64,000 bases of DNA from Stenotrophomonas acidaminiphila (GTDB taxonomy: Bacteria > Pseudomonadota > Gammaproteobacteria > Xanthomonadales > Xanthomonadaceae), in assembly GCF_001431595.1 (NCBI RefSeq), contig NZ_LDJO01000024.1, positions 86,228 to 150,227 of the forward strand, given 5' to 3'. The notes below the pieces were generated by a model, which was given only the letters and a program-made list of their open reading frames with translations, made no database searches and had not been told where the DNA came from. The stretch's first letter is position 1, and each line of letters begins with the position of its first letter. This document shows positions 1-8,919 of the stretch, one piece after another. The position numbers were made by a program, and so were the translations under genes.

Positions 1-1331
1 GCGCCGGCCTCGGCCAGCAGCGCGGCTAGGCCGCCGGCACGCGATGCCTCGCCCTGCGCGTGGGCATGGCGCCCCAGCCAGCGCCGCAACGGCGCCGGCA
101 CGCGCTGCAGTGCGTGCCAGTTGCGCAGCGCGCGCTGGTAGCGGGTGTAGCCGAAGAACAGTTCGTCGCCGCCATCGCCGGACAGCGCCACGGTGACCCC
201 GCGCCGCGCCAGCCGCGCGACCAGCGCGGTCGGCACCTGCGAGGCATCGGCGAACGGTTCGTCGAACATCGCCGGCAGCTCCGGGACCACCGCCAGCGCA
301 TCGGCGCCGCTGACGTACAGCTCGGTGTGGTCGCAGCCCAGATGGGTGGCCACCTCCCTGGCCAGCGGCGCCTCGTCGTGGTCGGAATCCTCGAAGCCGA
401 TGCTGAAGCTGTGCACCGGGGCCGCGCTCTGTGCCTGCATCAGCGACGCGACGAGGGCCGAATCGGTGCCGCCGGACAGGAACACCCCCACCGGCACGTC
501 GGCCACCATGCGCAGCGCCACGGCCTGGCGCAGCTGCCCGTCCAGCGCATCGGCCGCCTCGGCCTCGCTGCCGGCGAACGGCGCGGCCAGGCAGGCAGCC
601 ATGCGCTCGCGTGCGTCCCAGTAGGCCACCTGCGCCTGCGCCGGCCGGTGCGCGGCGGCACCGGCCGCCACCGCCGCCGCGTCCAGGTGCAGCACCCGGC
701 CCGGCATCAGCTTGAACGCACGCTCGTGGATGCAGTGCGGTGCCGGGATGTAATCCAGCCGCAGCAGCAGGGTCAGCGCGTCGCGGTCGATGCCGTTGTC
801 GAAGGCCGGGTGCCGCCACAGCGCCTTCAGTTCGGAACCGAACACCAGCGCGTCGCCGGCCCAGCCGTAGTACAGCGGCTTCTTGCCGACCCGGTCGCGG
901 GCCAGCGACAGGCGCTGCTCGCGGCGGTCCCACAGGGCGATGGCGAACATGCCGTTGCAACGTCGCAGCGTCGCCTCCAGCCCCCACTGCACGACCGCGG
1001 CCAGCAGCACCTCGGTATCGGAGTGGCCGCCGAAGCGGTGGCCGAGCGGCTCCAGCTCGGCGCGCAGCGCGGCGAAGTTGTAGATCTCGCCGTTGTAGGC
1101 CAGCCAGTAACGGCCGTCGCTGGACCGCATCGGCTGGTGGCCCAGCGGCGACAGGTCGAGGATGCTCAGCCGCCGGTGCGCCAGCGCCACCCCGGCGGCG
1201 GCATCGACCCAGACGCCGCGGTCATCGGGACCGCGATGGGCCAGCGCATCGCCCATCGCGCCGGCCAGGGCCGTCAACTCCGCTTCCTGCAACCGCGCCT
1301 GCGATTGCAGGATTCCCGCCAGTCCGCACAT
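1..1331 (-). CDS. asnB: Asparagine synthase (glutamine-hydrolysing), 3' end outside the window
   Basis: Transfers amide nitrogen from glutamine to aspartate with ATP to make asparagine, or amidates a sugar or peptide in related family members. The reading frame begins with MCGLAGIL, so Cys2 is the N-terminal nucleophile of the class II glutaminase domain (about residues 1-200). The HRGPDD, YNGEIYN and SDTE motifs of that domain are visible. The ATP pyrophosphatase loop SGGTDS lies at about residues 286-291, followed by SFSIGFED and SGDGGDELFFGY. About 443 residues fall in the window; family members have 550-650, so the C-terminus is cut by the left edge. Only 8 bases separate it from the E1 gene upstream, so the two are probably co-transcribed. 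It could be an amidotransferase for polysaccharide rather than the main asparagine enzyme; the missing end would help decide. Confidence 0.88.
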   Translation of the reverse strand, partial: MCGLAGILQSQARLQEAELTALAGAMGDALAHRGPDDRGVWVDAAAGVALAHRRLSILDLSPLGHQPMRSSDGRYWLAYNGEIYNFAALRAELEPLGHRFGGHSDTEVLLAAVVQWGLEATLRRCNGMFAIALWDRREQRLSLARDRVGKKPLYYGWAGDALVFGSELKALWRHPAFDNGIDRDALTLLLRLDYIPAPHCIHERAFKLMPGRVLHLDAAAVAAGAAAHRPAQAQVAYWDARERMAACLAAPFAGSEAEAADALDGQLRQAVALRMVADVPVGVFLSGGTDSALVASLMQAQSAAPVHSFSIGFEDSDHDEAPLAREVATHLGCDHTELYVSGADALAVVPELPAMFDEPFADASQVPTALVARLARRGVTVALSGDGGDELFFGYTRYQRALRNWHALQRVPAPLRRWLGRHAHAQGEASRAGGLAALLAEAG

Positions 1332-1339
1332 ACCGATCG

Positions 1340-3616
1340 TTATCCACGCGCCAGCTCGGCTGCGGCGCTCACCACGTCATTGTCGCCCGGAAGCACCAGC
1401 AGTGCCGCGCCGGCCAGTGGCGTGTAGGTGTCGGCGCCGGTGACCCGGCGCAGCGGCACGGCACCGAAGCCGGCCTCGGCCAGCGCGGTGATCACGCCCT
1501 CGCCCACACCCGCGCTGTGCCGGCCCTCGTCCAGCACGATGATCCGCCTGGCACCGCGGGCCTGCTCGGCGACATAGGCGGCGTTGAGCGGCACCAACCA
1601 GCGCAGGTCCACCACCCGCACCTTCCAGCCCTGCGCCGCCTCGATGGCCCTGGCCGCGCGCAGGGCCATCGGCACGCCGTTGCCGTAGGTGAACACCACC
1701 AGGTCGTCGTTGCCCTCGCCGTAGACACGGCCCTGGCCAAGCTCCAGCGCCTGCTCCGGCGCCGGGTACGGGAACAGCCACTGGCCGTCGCCGGCCTCGT
1801 ACAGGTCCTTGGTCATGTACAGCGCGATCGGCTCGAGGAACACGCACACGCGTCCGTCGACCCTTGACAGCGCCGCCAGCGTGCGCAGCATCATCGCCGC
1901 GTCGTCGCCGCGCGACGGGCAACCGACCACCAGCCCCGGGATGTCGCGGATGGCGGTGATCGAGTTGTCGTTGTGGAAATGGCCGCCGAAGCCCCGCTGG
2001 TAGCCCAGCCCGGCGATGCGGATCAGCATCGGGTTGCGGTACTGGTCGTTGGAGAAGAACTGCAGCGAGCAGGCTTCGCCGCGCACCTGGTCGATGGCGT
2101 TGTGCAGGTAGGCCAGGTACTGGATCTCCGGCACCGGCAGCATGCCCATGTTGGCGAACCCCTGGGCCATGCCCAGGATCATGGTCTCGTCGAGCAGGGT
2201 ATTGAACACGCGGCGCGGGCCGAACGCCTTGTGCAGGCCCTTGGTCACCGTGTACACGCCGCCCTTCTGCGCAACGTCCTCGCCGAACAGCAGGGTGTCC
2301 GGGTACTTGCAGAACAGGTCGTGCAGGCCCTGGTTGATCTGGATGGCAAGGTGGCGCGGCGGCAGGTTCTCGGGCAACGACGCCTCGCTGCCGAACACCT
2401 GCAGGCGGCGCTGCGCGTAGTCGGCGCGGGTGGCTTCGGCGCGCACCCGCTCCGGGGTATACGGCGCCAGCGGTGCCATCACGTCCTTGAGCGAGGTCAG
2501 CCGCGGGCGCGTGTCGGCGTCCTCGGCGGCGGCGAAGCAGCGCGCGCGGGTGCGCTCGTACAGCGCCAGCACCTCGTCGGCGCTCATCGCCCCGGACTCG
2601 ACCGCGATCTGCGCCGAGCGCAGCAGCGGATCGCCCGCCTCCACCGCGCACAGTTCCTCCAGCGCGCGCCATTCGATCTCGAAGTCGGTACCGGCGTGGC
2701 CCATGATGCGGGTGGTGCGCAGGTGCAGGAAGGTCGGCCGCCGCGTGCGCCGGCAATGCTCGACCGCACGCTGCACGTCGGCGTAGCCGGCGGCCAGGTC
2801 CAGGCCGTCGGCGAAGAAATAATCCAGGTCCGGGCGGTTGCGGAAGCTCTCGGCGATCCAGCCACCGGGGGTCTTCACCGAAATGCCGATGCCATTGTCC
2901 TCGCACACGTACAGCACCGGTGCCGGCAGCTTCTGGTAGGCCGTCCACGAGGCCGCGTTGAACGCGGTCTGCGCGGTGGCGTGGTTGGCCGAAGCGTCGC
3001 CGAAGGAACAGATGGCGATGCTGTCGCCCGGCACCGGCAACTCCACCCCGAGGCGCTTGCCGGCCTCGATCGCCAGGGCCGTGCCCAGCGCCTTGGGCAG
3101 GTGCGATGCGATGGTCGAGGTCTGCGGCAACACCCACAACGGCTTGCTGCCCCACACCTTGTGGCGGCCGCCGCTGGCCGGGTCCTCGGCGCTGGCTGCG
3201 AAGCTCAGCGCCGAGTCCATGATCGGGTCCATGCCCGGCAACTTGCGGAAGCGCTCGGCCATGAATCCGCCGGAGCGATAGTGCAGGAACGCCGGATCGG
3301 TATGCCGGGTGGCGCGCGCCACCATGGCATTGCCCTCATGCCCGGACGAGCCGATGGTGTAGAAGACCTTGTTCTGCACGCGCAGCACGCGCGCCATCAG
3401 GTCGAGGTGGCGGCTCACCAGCTGCGATTCGAACAGTTCGCGGAACCCACGCACGTCCAGCGCGCTGCCCGGGAGCACCGGGGCCCCCTCCTGCGGCGCG
3501 CCGGCCGGCCCCTGCCCCAGCCCCTTCACGAATTCGATGAAATTGGTATCGCAGATCTCGGCACGGTTCAGGCCCTTCATGCGGGCCGGGATGGGGTTGG
3601 GTACACGGGCGAACAT
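1340..3616 (-). CDS. Fused E1 alpha/beta thiamine-diphosphate dehydrogenase
   Basis: A 758-residue protein joining an E1-alpha-like half (to about residue 380) and an E1-beta-like transketolase half (about 410-758), as in 2-oxoacid dehydrogenase complexes of the branched-chain or pyruvate type. The alpha half carries GSSGHEG and the thiamine-diphosphate segment GDASANHA followed by EDNGIGIS. The beta half has LFGEDVAQKGGVYTVTKGL and the C-terminal transketolase-type FTYGNGV...LDEG region. I place the start at ATG 3616, which has GGAG nine bases upstream, rather than at GTG 3631 (five residues longer). No E2 (lipoyl acyltransferase) or E3 gene is in the window, so its complex partners and substrate are unknown. 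Branched-chain 2-oxoacid dehydrogenase activity is the family-based guess. Confidence 0.8.
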   Translation of the reverse strand: MFARVPNPIPARMKGLNRAEICDTNFIEFVKGLGQGPAGAPQEGAPVLPGSALDVRGFRELFESQLVSRHLDLMARVLRVQNKVFYTIGSSGHEGNAMVARATRHTDPAFLHYRSGGFMAERFRKLPGMDPIMDSALSFAASAEDPASGGRHKVWGSKPLWVLPQTSTIASHLPKALGTALAIEAGKRLGVELPVPGDSIAICSFGDASANHATAQTAFNAASWTAYQKLPAPVLYVCEDNGIGISVKTPGGWIAESFRNRPDLDYFFADGLDLAAGYADVQRAVEHCRRTRRPTFLHLRTTRIMGHAGTDFEIEWRALEELCAVEAGDPLLRSAQIAVESGAMSADEVLALYERTRARCFAAAEDADTRPRLTSLKDVMAPLAPYTPERVRAEATRADYAQRRLQVFGSEASLPENLPPRHLAIQINQGLHDLFCKYPDTLLFGEDVAQKGGVYTVTKGLHKAFGPRRVFNTLLDETMILGMAQGFANMGMLPVPEIQYLAYLHNAIDQVRGEACSLQFFSNDQYRNPMLIRIAGLGYQRGFGGHFHNDNSITAIRDIPGLVVGCPSRGDDAAMMLRTLAALSRVDGRVCVFLEPIALYMTKDLYEAGDGQWLFPYPAPEQALELGQGRVYGEGNDDLVVFTYGNGVPMALRAARAIEAAQGWKVRVVDLRWLVPLNAAYVAEQARGARRIIVLDEGRHSAGVGEGVITALAEAGFGAVPLRRVTGADTYTPLAGAALLVLPGDNDVVSAAAELARG

Positions 3617-3658
3617 CAGGCAGGACTCCACGGTGCAGACAGGTTGGGAAAGGAAGGA

Positions 3659-4297
3659 TCAGGGTGACGCGGCGAAGTTGCGCAGCACCTCCGGGGATGG
3701 ATCGGGCATGGCCACGAAGCCGGGCCGGGCGCGCAGCGCCTGCAGCCAGCGGCCGATGGCCGGATAGGAAGACAGTTCGATGCCGCCGTCGGCGGCGACC
3801 GCGGTATAGGCGAACAGGGCGATGTCGGCGATGCCGTACTCCGGCCCGGTGAACCAGGCATCGTCGGCCAGGTGCCGCTCCATCACCGCCAGCGCCGCAT
3901 GGCCGCGCTCGCGCAGCCGTGGCAGTTCCTGCCGCCGCGGCGAATCCGGCGGCGTCCAGCCCCGGATGAAACGCGCCACCGCGATATACGGCTCATGGCT
4001 GTACTGCTCGAAGAACATCCACGACAGCGCCTGCGCACGCTGCCAGCCATCAGCCGGCAGGAACGGCGTGCCCTCGGCCAGCCAGAACAGGATCGCATTG
4101 GATTCGGTGAGCACGCGCCCGTCGCCGCGTTCGATCAGCGGCACCTTGCCGTTCGGATTGAGCGCCAGGAAGGCCTCGGTGCGGGTCTGGCCGGCGGCAC
4201 TGTCCACCTCGACCCAGCGGTAGCGCGTGCCCAGCTGCGCCAGCAGCAAACGGACCTTGTGGCAGTTGCCCGAAGTGGACATGCCATACACCGTCAA
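3659..4297 (-). CDS. Glutathione S-transferase family protein
   Basis: A 212-residue soluble protein with the GST layout: an N-terminal thioredoxin-like domain (YGMSTSGNCHKVRLLL, then NPNGKVPLIE and the glutathione-contacting LTESNAI) and an all-helical C-terminal domain (GIADIALFAYT). Such enzymes conjugate glutathione to electrophiles or reduce small thiols; the substrate cannot be told. The conserved N-terminus requires a start just before VYGMSTS, and only TTG 4297 or GTG 4291 fit. TTG has AGGTG upstream at reasonable spacing, so I chose it. The 236 bases upstream (4298-4533) contain no gene I recognise. Confidence 0.82.
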   Translation of the reverse strand: MTVYGMSTSGNCHKVRLLLAQLGTRYRWVEVDSAAGQTRTEAFLALNPNGKVPLIERGDGRVLTESNAILFWLAEGTPFLPADGWQRAQALSWMFFEQYSHEPYIAVARFIRGWTPPDSPRRQELPRLRERGHAALAVMERHLADDAWFTGPEYGIADIALFAYTAVAADGGIELSSYPAIGRWLQALRARPGFVAMPDPSPEVLRNFAASP

Positions 4298-4533
4298 CGC
4301 AGCACCTGGATTGCTCAACGACACGATTCCCCACACTGCCGACTGGCAGGCGATCCTGCCATATGACCGGAATCGGGGCCCTTTGGTAAAGCTGCGACCG
4401 CAGCAAAATCCACCACCGCGCCCGGAGCGCACCGGCGCGGTGTGGGTACCGATCGCAGGGCCGCGTATCCGGCGCCGGCCCCGGCACGCGCGATGCCCGC
4501 ACCGGGCAGGATGGATACAACCGCAACGATGCC

Positions 4534-5070
4534 TCAGCGACGGGCCAGCCACGCCTGGCGCGACTGGCCCCACACCTCGACATCGACCTCGTGCGGTGGC
4601 GGCAGGCGCGTGGCATGCAGCACCTGCGACCCCAGCTTGCGCGCAACCGCCTGCGAATTGTGGTTGTCCGGGGCGATGGTGTGGATCACCTGCTCCCAGC
4701 CCAGCGTGTCGAAGGCCCAGTCGATGGCCGCGCGCGCGGCCTCCGGCGCGTAGCCGTGCCCCCACCGGTCCGCCACGATGCTCCAGCCCACCTCCGGCCC
4801 CGGCCAGCCATGCGGCTGCCAGGGGCCGACCCGGCCCACCCAGCGCCCGCTGTCCTTCTCGATTACCGAGAACATTGAATAGCCGAGCAGGTGCCAGCTG
4901 CCGGTGAGGGTTGCCAGGCTGCGCCACGCCACCGACGGCGCCTGCACGCCCCCCAGGTGCTGCATCGGCAGCGGGTCGGCGCAGAACGCGGCGAACGCAG
5001 CGAAATCCTCCGCGCAGGGTGGCCGCAGCAGCAGCCGCGCGGTCTCCAGGCGCAGGTCGAAAATGCTCAT
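4534..5070 (-). CDS. GNAT-family N-acetyltransferase (RimJ/RimL-like)
   Basis: A 178-residue single-domain acetyltransferase of the GNAT fold. It opens with the typical LRLETARLLLRP strand. Other visible elements are GRVGPWQPHGWPGPEVGWSI, the acetyl-CoA-binding RWGHGYAPEAARAAIDWAFD loop-helix (pattern R/Q-x-x-G-x-G/A), and the late NHNSQAVARKLG helix. This pattern matches the RimJ/RimL and spermidine acetyltransferase subgroup that modifies N-termini, antibiotics or small amines; the substrate is unknown. I start at ATG 5070 because GGAG lies at good spacing upstream. A start at 5100 would add ten non-conserved residues. Confidence 0.82.
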   Translation of the reverse strand: MSIFDLRLETARLLLRPPCAEDFAAFAAFCADPLPMQHLGGVQAPSVAWRSLATLTGSWHLLGYSMFSVIEKDSGRWVGRVGPWQPHGWPGPEVGWSIVADRWGHGYAPEAARAAIDWAFDTLGWEQVIHTIAPDNHNSQAVARKLGSQVLHATRLPPPHEVDVEVWGQSRQAWLARR

Positions 5071-5118
5071 CGCGGGCTCTCCATGTGTCCGACAGGCCAC
5101 GCTACCACCGCGCGGCGT

Positions 5119-5973
5119 TCAGGCGCTCATGCGCCCGCTGACCGCCCCGTAGGCCAGGCGCACGGTCTCGAAGCCGTACCTGCGCTCCAGCCGGCGGACA
5201 ATGAAATGGCCCCGCGCCATGTCCTGGTAGTAGCCGGTGAACAGGGTGTTCAAGGTGGCGCCGGCCACCGCGCCGAGCACCGGTACCGCCTGCGCGGCGA
5301 ACTTCTCCGATACCACCACGCCGAAGCGGGCGGCGACCTTTTCCACGATCCGTGCCAGCCATTTGCCGGCTTCCTTCGGCCCCAGCCCCAGCAGCAGGCC
5401 GTGGCTGCCGCCGAGGGTGGTGCCGGCCAGCTCGGCCGACAGGTGCCGCATCAGTTCGGTGGTGAAGCCGCGCGCCAGGTAATAGCCGGTTTCGCTGGCG
5501 TCGTCGCCGCCCGAATTGCCGCCCAGCGCGAACACCTCCAGGCAGGCCTGGCGGGTAGCGAAGTCATCCAGGTCGAAGCCTTCGCTGCGGGCGATGTCGG
5601 CCACCGCGCGCATGATGATCGTGGTCGACAGCGGCAGCTCGATCGCCAGTGCCGGCAGCCCGCCGGCACCGCCCAGCGCACCGGAAGCGGCCGCCGCCAG
5701 CTTGTGCAGGCGCGGCGACGCCGGCTTGCCCGGCCGGGTGCGGTCCATGCTCCAGAAAGCGGCCTGCGCGGCCTTGTGCAGGGCGGCCTCGGCAACCCCC
5801 TGGATGCGCCTGGAAACGCCCGCGGGCAGCCGGCGCACGGCGAACTCCAGCGGCGAGCCGACCAGGTTGGCCATGCGCGCACTGAGCGTCGGCGCCTCCA
5901 GCAGCGCCACCGCGCGCCGCAGGTCGGCCATGTCCTGCGGGCTGTCGGCCAGGGTCGGCGCCACTTCGCCCAT
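5119..5973 (-). CDS. EcsC family protein
   Basis: A 284-residue protein of the EcsC family, whose founding member sits beside the Bacillus EcsAB ABC transporter; its biochemical role is not established. It has an alanine-rich amphipathic N-terminal part and a small-residue-rich centre (SGALGGAGGLPALAIELPLSTTIIMRAVADIA). The conserved end reads KFAAQAVPVLGAVAGATLNTLFTGYYQDMARGHF, matching the family signature of a hydrophobic stretch followed by an aromatic A-x-GHF segment. Its start lies 3 bases after the stop of orn, so the two are likely read from one transcript. Membrane association is plausible but no classical signal peptide is present. Confidence 0.8.
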   Translation of the reverse strand: MGEVAPTLADSPQDMADLRRAVALLEAPTLSARMANLVGSPLEFAVRRLPAGVSRRIQGVAEAALHKAAQAAFWSMDRTRPGKPASPRLHKLAAAASGALGGAGGLPALAIELPLSTTIIMRAVADIARSEGFDLDDFATRQACLEVFALGGNSGGDDASETGYYLARGFTTELMRHLSAELAGTTLGGSHGLLLGLGPKEAGKWLARIVEKVAARFGVVVSEKFAAQAVPVLGAVAGATLNTLFTGYYQDMARGHFIVRRLERRYGFETVRLAYGAVSGRMSA

Positions 5974-5976
5974 CGC

Positions 5977-6561
5977 TCAGGCCGGCTCCGACACGCCCGG
6001 CAGGCCGGCCAGCGCGCCCATGTGCTGGCGGTAATGGCGCAGTTCGGCGATCGAATCGTGCACATCGCTCAGCGCGGTGTGGCTGGAGGTCTTGCCGACG
6101 CCGGCGGCGATGGCCGGTGCCCAGCGCCTGGCCAGTTCCTTGACCGTGGACACGTCCAGGTTGCGGTAGTGGAAATAGCGTTCCAGGCGCGGCATCTGCC
6201 GGTGCAGGAAGCGGCGGTCCTGGCAGATGGAGTTGCCGCACATCGGCGACGCGCCGGCCTTGATCCAGTCCTGCAGGAAGGCGATGGTCCGCGCCTCGGC
6301 CTGGCCAAGGCTGATCTCGCTGTCGAGCACGCGCTGCCACAGGCCGGAACGGCGGTGCTGGTTGCGGTTCCACTCGTCCATCGCCTCCAGCGTCGCCAGC
6401 GGGTGGGCGATGGCGAACTCGGGGCCTTCGGCCAGCACGTTGAGCTGGGCATCGGTGACCACGGTGGCGATCTCGATGATCGAATCGTTGTCCGTGTCCA
6501 GCCCGGTCATTTCCAGATCGATCCAGATCAACCGGTCGTTGCCTGTGCTGTTGTCCGTCAT
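5977..6561 (-). CDS. orn: Oligoribonuclease
   Basis: A 3'-5' exoribonuclease that degrades 2-5-mer RNAs, including pGpG from cyclic-di-GMP breakdown. It is 194 residues long (usual 180-190) and shows the DEDDh catalytic set: IDLEMTGLD (Asp and Glu of Exo I), ICQDRRF (Exo II Asp) and [12 protein letters not shown] (Exo III His and Asp). The start at ATG 6561 places the first catalytic strand about 12 residues in, as in the family; an upstream in-frame start would add an unconserved basic tail. EcsC follows 3 bases after the stop. Confidence 0.95.
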   Translation of the reverse strand: MTDNSTGNDRLIWIDLEMTGLDTDNDSIIEIATVVTDAQLNVLAEGPEFAIAHPLATLEAMDEWNRNQHRRSGLWQRVLDSEISLGQAEARTIAFLQDWIKAGASPMCGNSICQDRRFLHRQMPRLERYFHYRNLDVSTVKELARRWAPAIAAGVGKTSSHTALSDVHDSIAELRHYRQHMGALAGLPGVSEPA

Positions 6562-6664
6562 GTGGCGCCTCGTGCAGGGGGCCGGCGGCGACGCTGCCGG
6601 CCGTGGTATCGGGCGCACATGATACGCCGCGGGTTCACCACGCCGCGTGCGCGGCGGCCACGCC

Positions 6665-7177
6665 TCAGCCGCCGTCGGCCGGCAGCAGCGGGCGGCCGCG
6701 CTTGGCGCGGAAATAGTTGGTCAGGCGCAGGCCGGCCTCGCGCGCCAGCACGCCACCGGCCACCGCGACGCGGTGGTTGTGGCGCGGGTCGCCCAGCAGG
6801 TCGAACACGCTGCCGCAGGCACCGGTCTTCGGATCGGTGGCGGCATACACCACCCGCGCCACCCGCGCGTGCACCAGCGCCATCGCGCACATCGCGCAAG
6901 GCTCCAGCGTCACGTACAGCGTGCAGCCGACCAGGCGGTGGTTGCCGAGCCGCGCGCCGGCCTCGCGCATCGCCACGATCTCGGCATGCGCGCTGGGGTC
7001 GTGGCGGGCGATGTTGAGGTTCCAGCCCTCGCCCAGCAACTGCCCGTCGGCACCGACCAGCACCGCCCCCACCGGAATCTCGTCGAACTCGCGCTGCGCG
7101 CGCTCGGCCAGCGCCAGCGCATGGCGCATCCAGCGCTCGTCGGCCTGCGCATCGCTCACGACGACGGGGTCGCTCAT
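6665..7177 (-). CDS. tadA: tRNA-specific adenosine deaminase
   Basis: Deaminates the wobble adenosine A34 of tRNA-Arg(ACG) to inosine, which allows one tRNA to read CGU, CGC and CGA. It is 170 residues long with the zinc-binding and catalytic motifs H64-A-E66 and P93-C94-A-M-C97 and the conserved DPSAHAE and [11 protein letters not shown] context. Its start overlaps the stop of the upstream GNAT gene by four bases (ATGA), so translation is probably coupled. The substrate tRNA-Arg(ACG) is encoded twice elsewhere in this window (39295 and 39424). Confidence 0.95.
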   Translation of the reverse strand: MSDPVVVSDAQADERWMRHALALAERAQREFDEIPVGAVLVGADGQLLGEGWNLNIARHDPSAHAEIVAMREAGARLGNHRLVGCTLYVTLEPCAMCAMALVHARVARVVYAATDPKTGACGSVFDLLGDPRHNHRVAVAGGVLAREAGLRLTNYFRAKRGRPLLPADGG

Positions 7178-7638
7178 GCCGCCTGTTCCGGCATGGCCGT
7201 CGCACCGGCATGGCGCAGGTGCACCAGCGGATACGGCCGCCCCTGGCCATCAAGCGCCGAGCGCCCGGTCTCGACGAAGCCGAGCCGCGTGTAGAACGCC
7301 ATGGCCGACGGATTCTGCGCATTGACGTCTGTGCCCAGGCCGGGGTGCTCGCGCAGCGCCTGCTGCACAAGCCGGCGTCCCAGCCCGCGGCCGTGATGCA
7401 GCGGATCGACGAACAACGCCTCCATGTGGCCGTCCACGACCCACATGAAGGCCAGCGGCACGTCGGCGGCATCCACCGCCAGCAGCAGCGGGGCCTGCGG
7501 CAGCAGGGCGCTGACCTCGGCGTCGAGGGCCTGGCGGTCGGCGTCGGCCAGGAAGTGGTGCGTGGCATCGACGGCGCGGCGCCAGATGTCGATGACCCGG
7601 GCGCCGTCTTGCGGGCGCGATGGACGCAGTGTCGGCAT
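7174..7638 (-). CDS. GNAT-family N-acetyltransferase
   Basis: A 154-residue acetyltransferase. It starts with [23 protein letters not shown] and has the core [28 protein letters not shown], whose HGRGLGRRL is the acetyl-CoA pyrophosphate loop. It ends with [18 protein letters not shown], the typical YxxxGF element. This resembles small YjaB- or PhnO-like acetyltransferases; the acceptor is unknown. It lies directly downstream of tRNA-Ser on the same strand and overlaps tadA by ATGA. Start 7638 is the first ATG consistent with the conserved N-terminus; its ribosome-binding site is weak. Confidence 0.82.
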   Translation of the reverse strand: MPTLRPSRPQDGARVIDIWRRAVDATHHFLADADRQALDAEVSALLPQAPLLLAVDAADVPLAFMWVVDGHMEALFVDPLHHGRGLGRRLVQQALREHPGLGTDVNAQNPSAMAFYTRLGFVETGRSALDGQGRPYPLVHLRHAGATAMPEQAA

Positions 7639-7701
7639 GGTTCGGAAATCCGCAAGAGTCCCGCAACGGGTACCGGACATTGCGTGCCCGGACCGCGGGA
7701 A

Positions 7702-7791
7702 TGGCGGGCAGAGTGGGATTCGAACCCACGGAAGGTTTGACCCTTCGCCGGTTTTCAAGACCGGTGCCTTAAACCGCTCGGCCATCTGCCC
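7702..7791 (-). tRNA. tRNA-Ser(UGA)
   Basis: The minus strand folds as a class II tRNA: 7-bp acceptor stem GGGCAGA/TCTGCCC, a long variable arm, and the anticodon loop CTTGAAA with anticodon TGA. The T-arm reads GTGGGTTCGAATCCCAC. Discriminator G is followed by an encoded CCA (7702-7704). It reads UCA serine codons and by wobble others of the UCN box. Confidence 0.96.
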
Positions 7792-7860
7792 TTGTCTATG
7801 GCGCCGATGCCTGCGCACCGGCCAGCGGCGCGCATTCTCGCACGCTGCCATTGCTTTTGC

Positions 7861-8853
7861 TCAACCGGCCTCGATCGCCAGCGCGCCCATGGTCGAGGCG
7901 CGGATCTTCTCCTTGGCGCGCTCGCAGGCGCCGCCACAGTCCAGGCGCGAGGCTTCCAGCTGTGGCGGCAGGTGCTCGGCAAGGAAGTCGATGAACACCC
8001 GCACCGCGGGCAACAGCCCGCGCCGCGAGGCGAACACCGCATGGCAGATGCCCTGCGGCAGCGACCAGTCCGGCAGCACTACTTCCAGTTCGCCGCTGCG
8101 CACCGCTTCGGCGCAGACCGTTTCCGGCAGCATGGTGATGCCGAAGCCGTCCTTGACCATGCTCTGCAGCAGCGGGAAATCGAAACCGGCCACGCGCGGC
8201 TGCAGGTCCACGCGGCTGACCACGCCGCCCGGGCCGTGCAGTTCCCAGCGCTGCCGCGCCTCGTCCTCGCTGATGCTCAGGGTGACGTGCTGGGCAAGGT
8301 CCTCGGGCGTCTTCGGGCGGCCGGCGCGGTCCAGGTACTTCGGGCTGGCCACCAGCAGTTCCTGCACCTGGCCGAAGCTGCGCATCACCAGGCTGCCATC
8401 GTCGTCCAGCCGCGAGCGTACCCGCAGCGCCACGTCGTAGCCCTCATTGATGATGTCCACCCGGCGGTTGCTGATGTTCAGCTGCAACCGCACTTTCGGA
8501 TACTGCTCCAGGAACTTCGGCAGCAGCTTGGGCAGCTGCATCTGCGCCAGCGACACCGGCACGCTTGCGCGCACCAGCCCGCGCGGCTCGGCACTGAGCC
8601 GGTCCACCACCTCGCGCGCGGCCTGCGCCTCGGCCAGCATGGTCTGGGCATGGCGGTGCACGCTCATGCCCACGTCGGTCACCGCGAAGCGGCGCGTCGA
8701 GCGCTGCAGCAGACGCACCCCCAGATCGGTTTCCAGCTGGCTGATGCGCCGGCTCAGGCGCGACTTGGGAATGCCCAGCGCACGCTCGGCGGCGGCGAAA
8801 CCGCCATGATCCACCACCATCGCGAAGTAGTAGAGGTCGTTGAGGTCCTGCAT
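7861..8853 (-). CDS. LysR-family transcriptional regulator with a C-terminal extension
   Basis: A 330-residue DNA-binding regulator. Residues 1-60 hold the winged helix-turn-helix (MQDLNDLYYFAMVVDHGGFAAAERALGIPKSRLSRRI, then LGVRLLQRSTR), and about 90-300 hold the two-lobed substrate-binding domain. The last 30 residues extend past the usual LysR end and contain DCGGAC with two closely spaced cysteines. The start is at ATG 8853; the 14 residues further upstream do not fit the family. A perfect palindrome sits 50 bases upstream (8903-8919), suggesting autoregulation. No divergent target gene is present, because the next gene, serS, is on the same strand and ends in a terminator. Its effector is unknown. 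Confidence 0.88.
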   Translation of the reverse strand: MQDLNDLYYFAMVVDHGGFAAAERALGIPKSRLSRRISQLETDLGVRLLQRSTRRFAVTDVGMSVHRHAQTMLAEAQAAREVVDRLSAEPRGLVRASVPVSLAQMQLPKLLPKFLEQYPKVRLQLNISNRRVDIINEGYDVALRVRSRLDDDGSLVMRSFGQVQELLVASPKYLDRAGRPKTPEDLAQHVTLSISEDEARQRWELHGPGGVVSRVDLQPRVAGFDFPLLQSMVKDGFGITMLPETVCAEAVRSGELEVVLPDWSLPQGICHAVFASRRGLLPAVRVFIDFLAEHLPPQLEASRLDCGGACERAKEKIRASTMGALAIEAG

Positions 8854-8902
8854 GGATTGATCCCACAACTGGAACGAATGGTGAAATTCAACCACCTTTG
8901 TC

Positions 8903-8919
8903 CTGATTTTACAAATCAG
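8903..8919. promoter_or_regulatory. Perfect inverted repeat, candidate LysR operator
   Basis: CTGATTT-TAC-AAATCAG is a 7-bp perfect inverted repeat in an unusually AT-rich patch between the LysR gene and the serS terminator. Reading the minus strand, a TAAAAT hexamer (8906-8911) that could act as a -10 element lies inside it. LysR regulators bind short AT-rich dyads of this kind, often in their own promoters, so repression of its own gene is likely. That role is inferred. Confidence 0.5.

Noticed and set aside
60..1427. 455-residue plus-strand frame over asnB
   Set aside because: The minus strand encodes a clear asparagine synthase with Cys2 and SGGTDS; this frame is its shadow.
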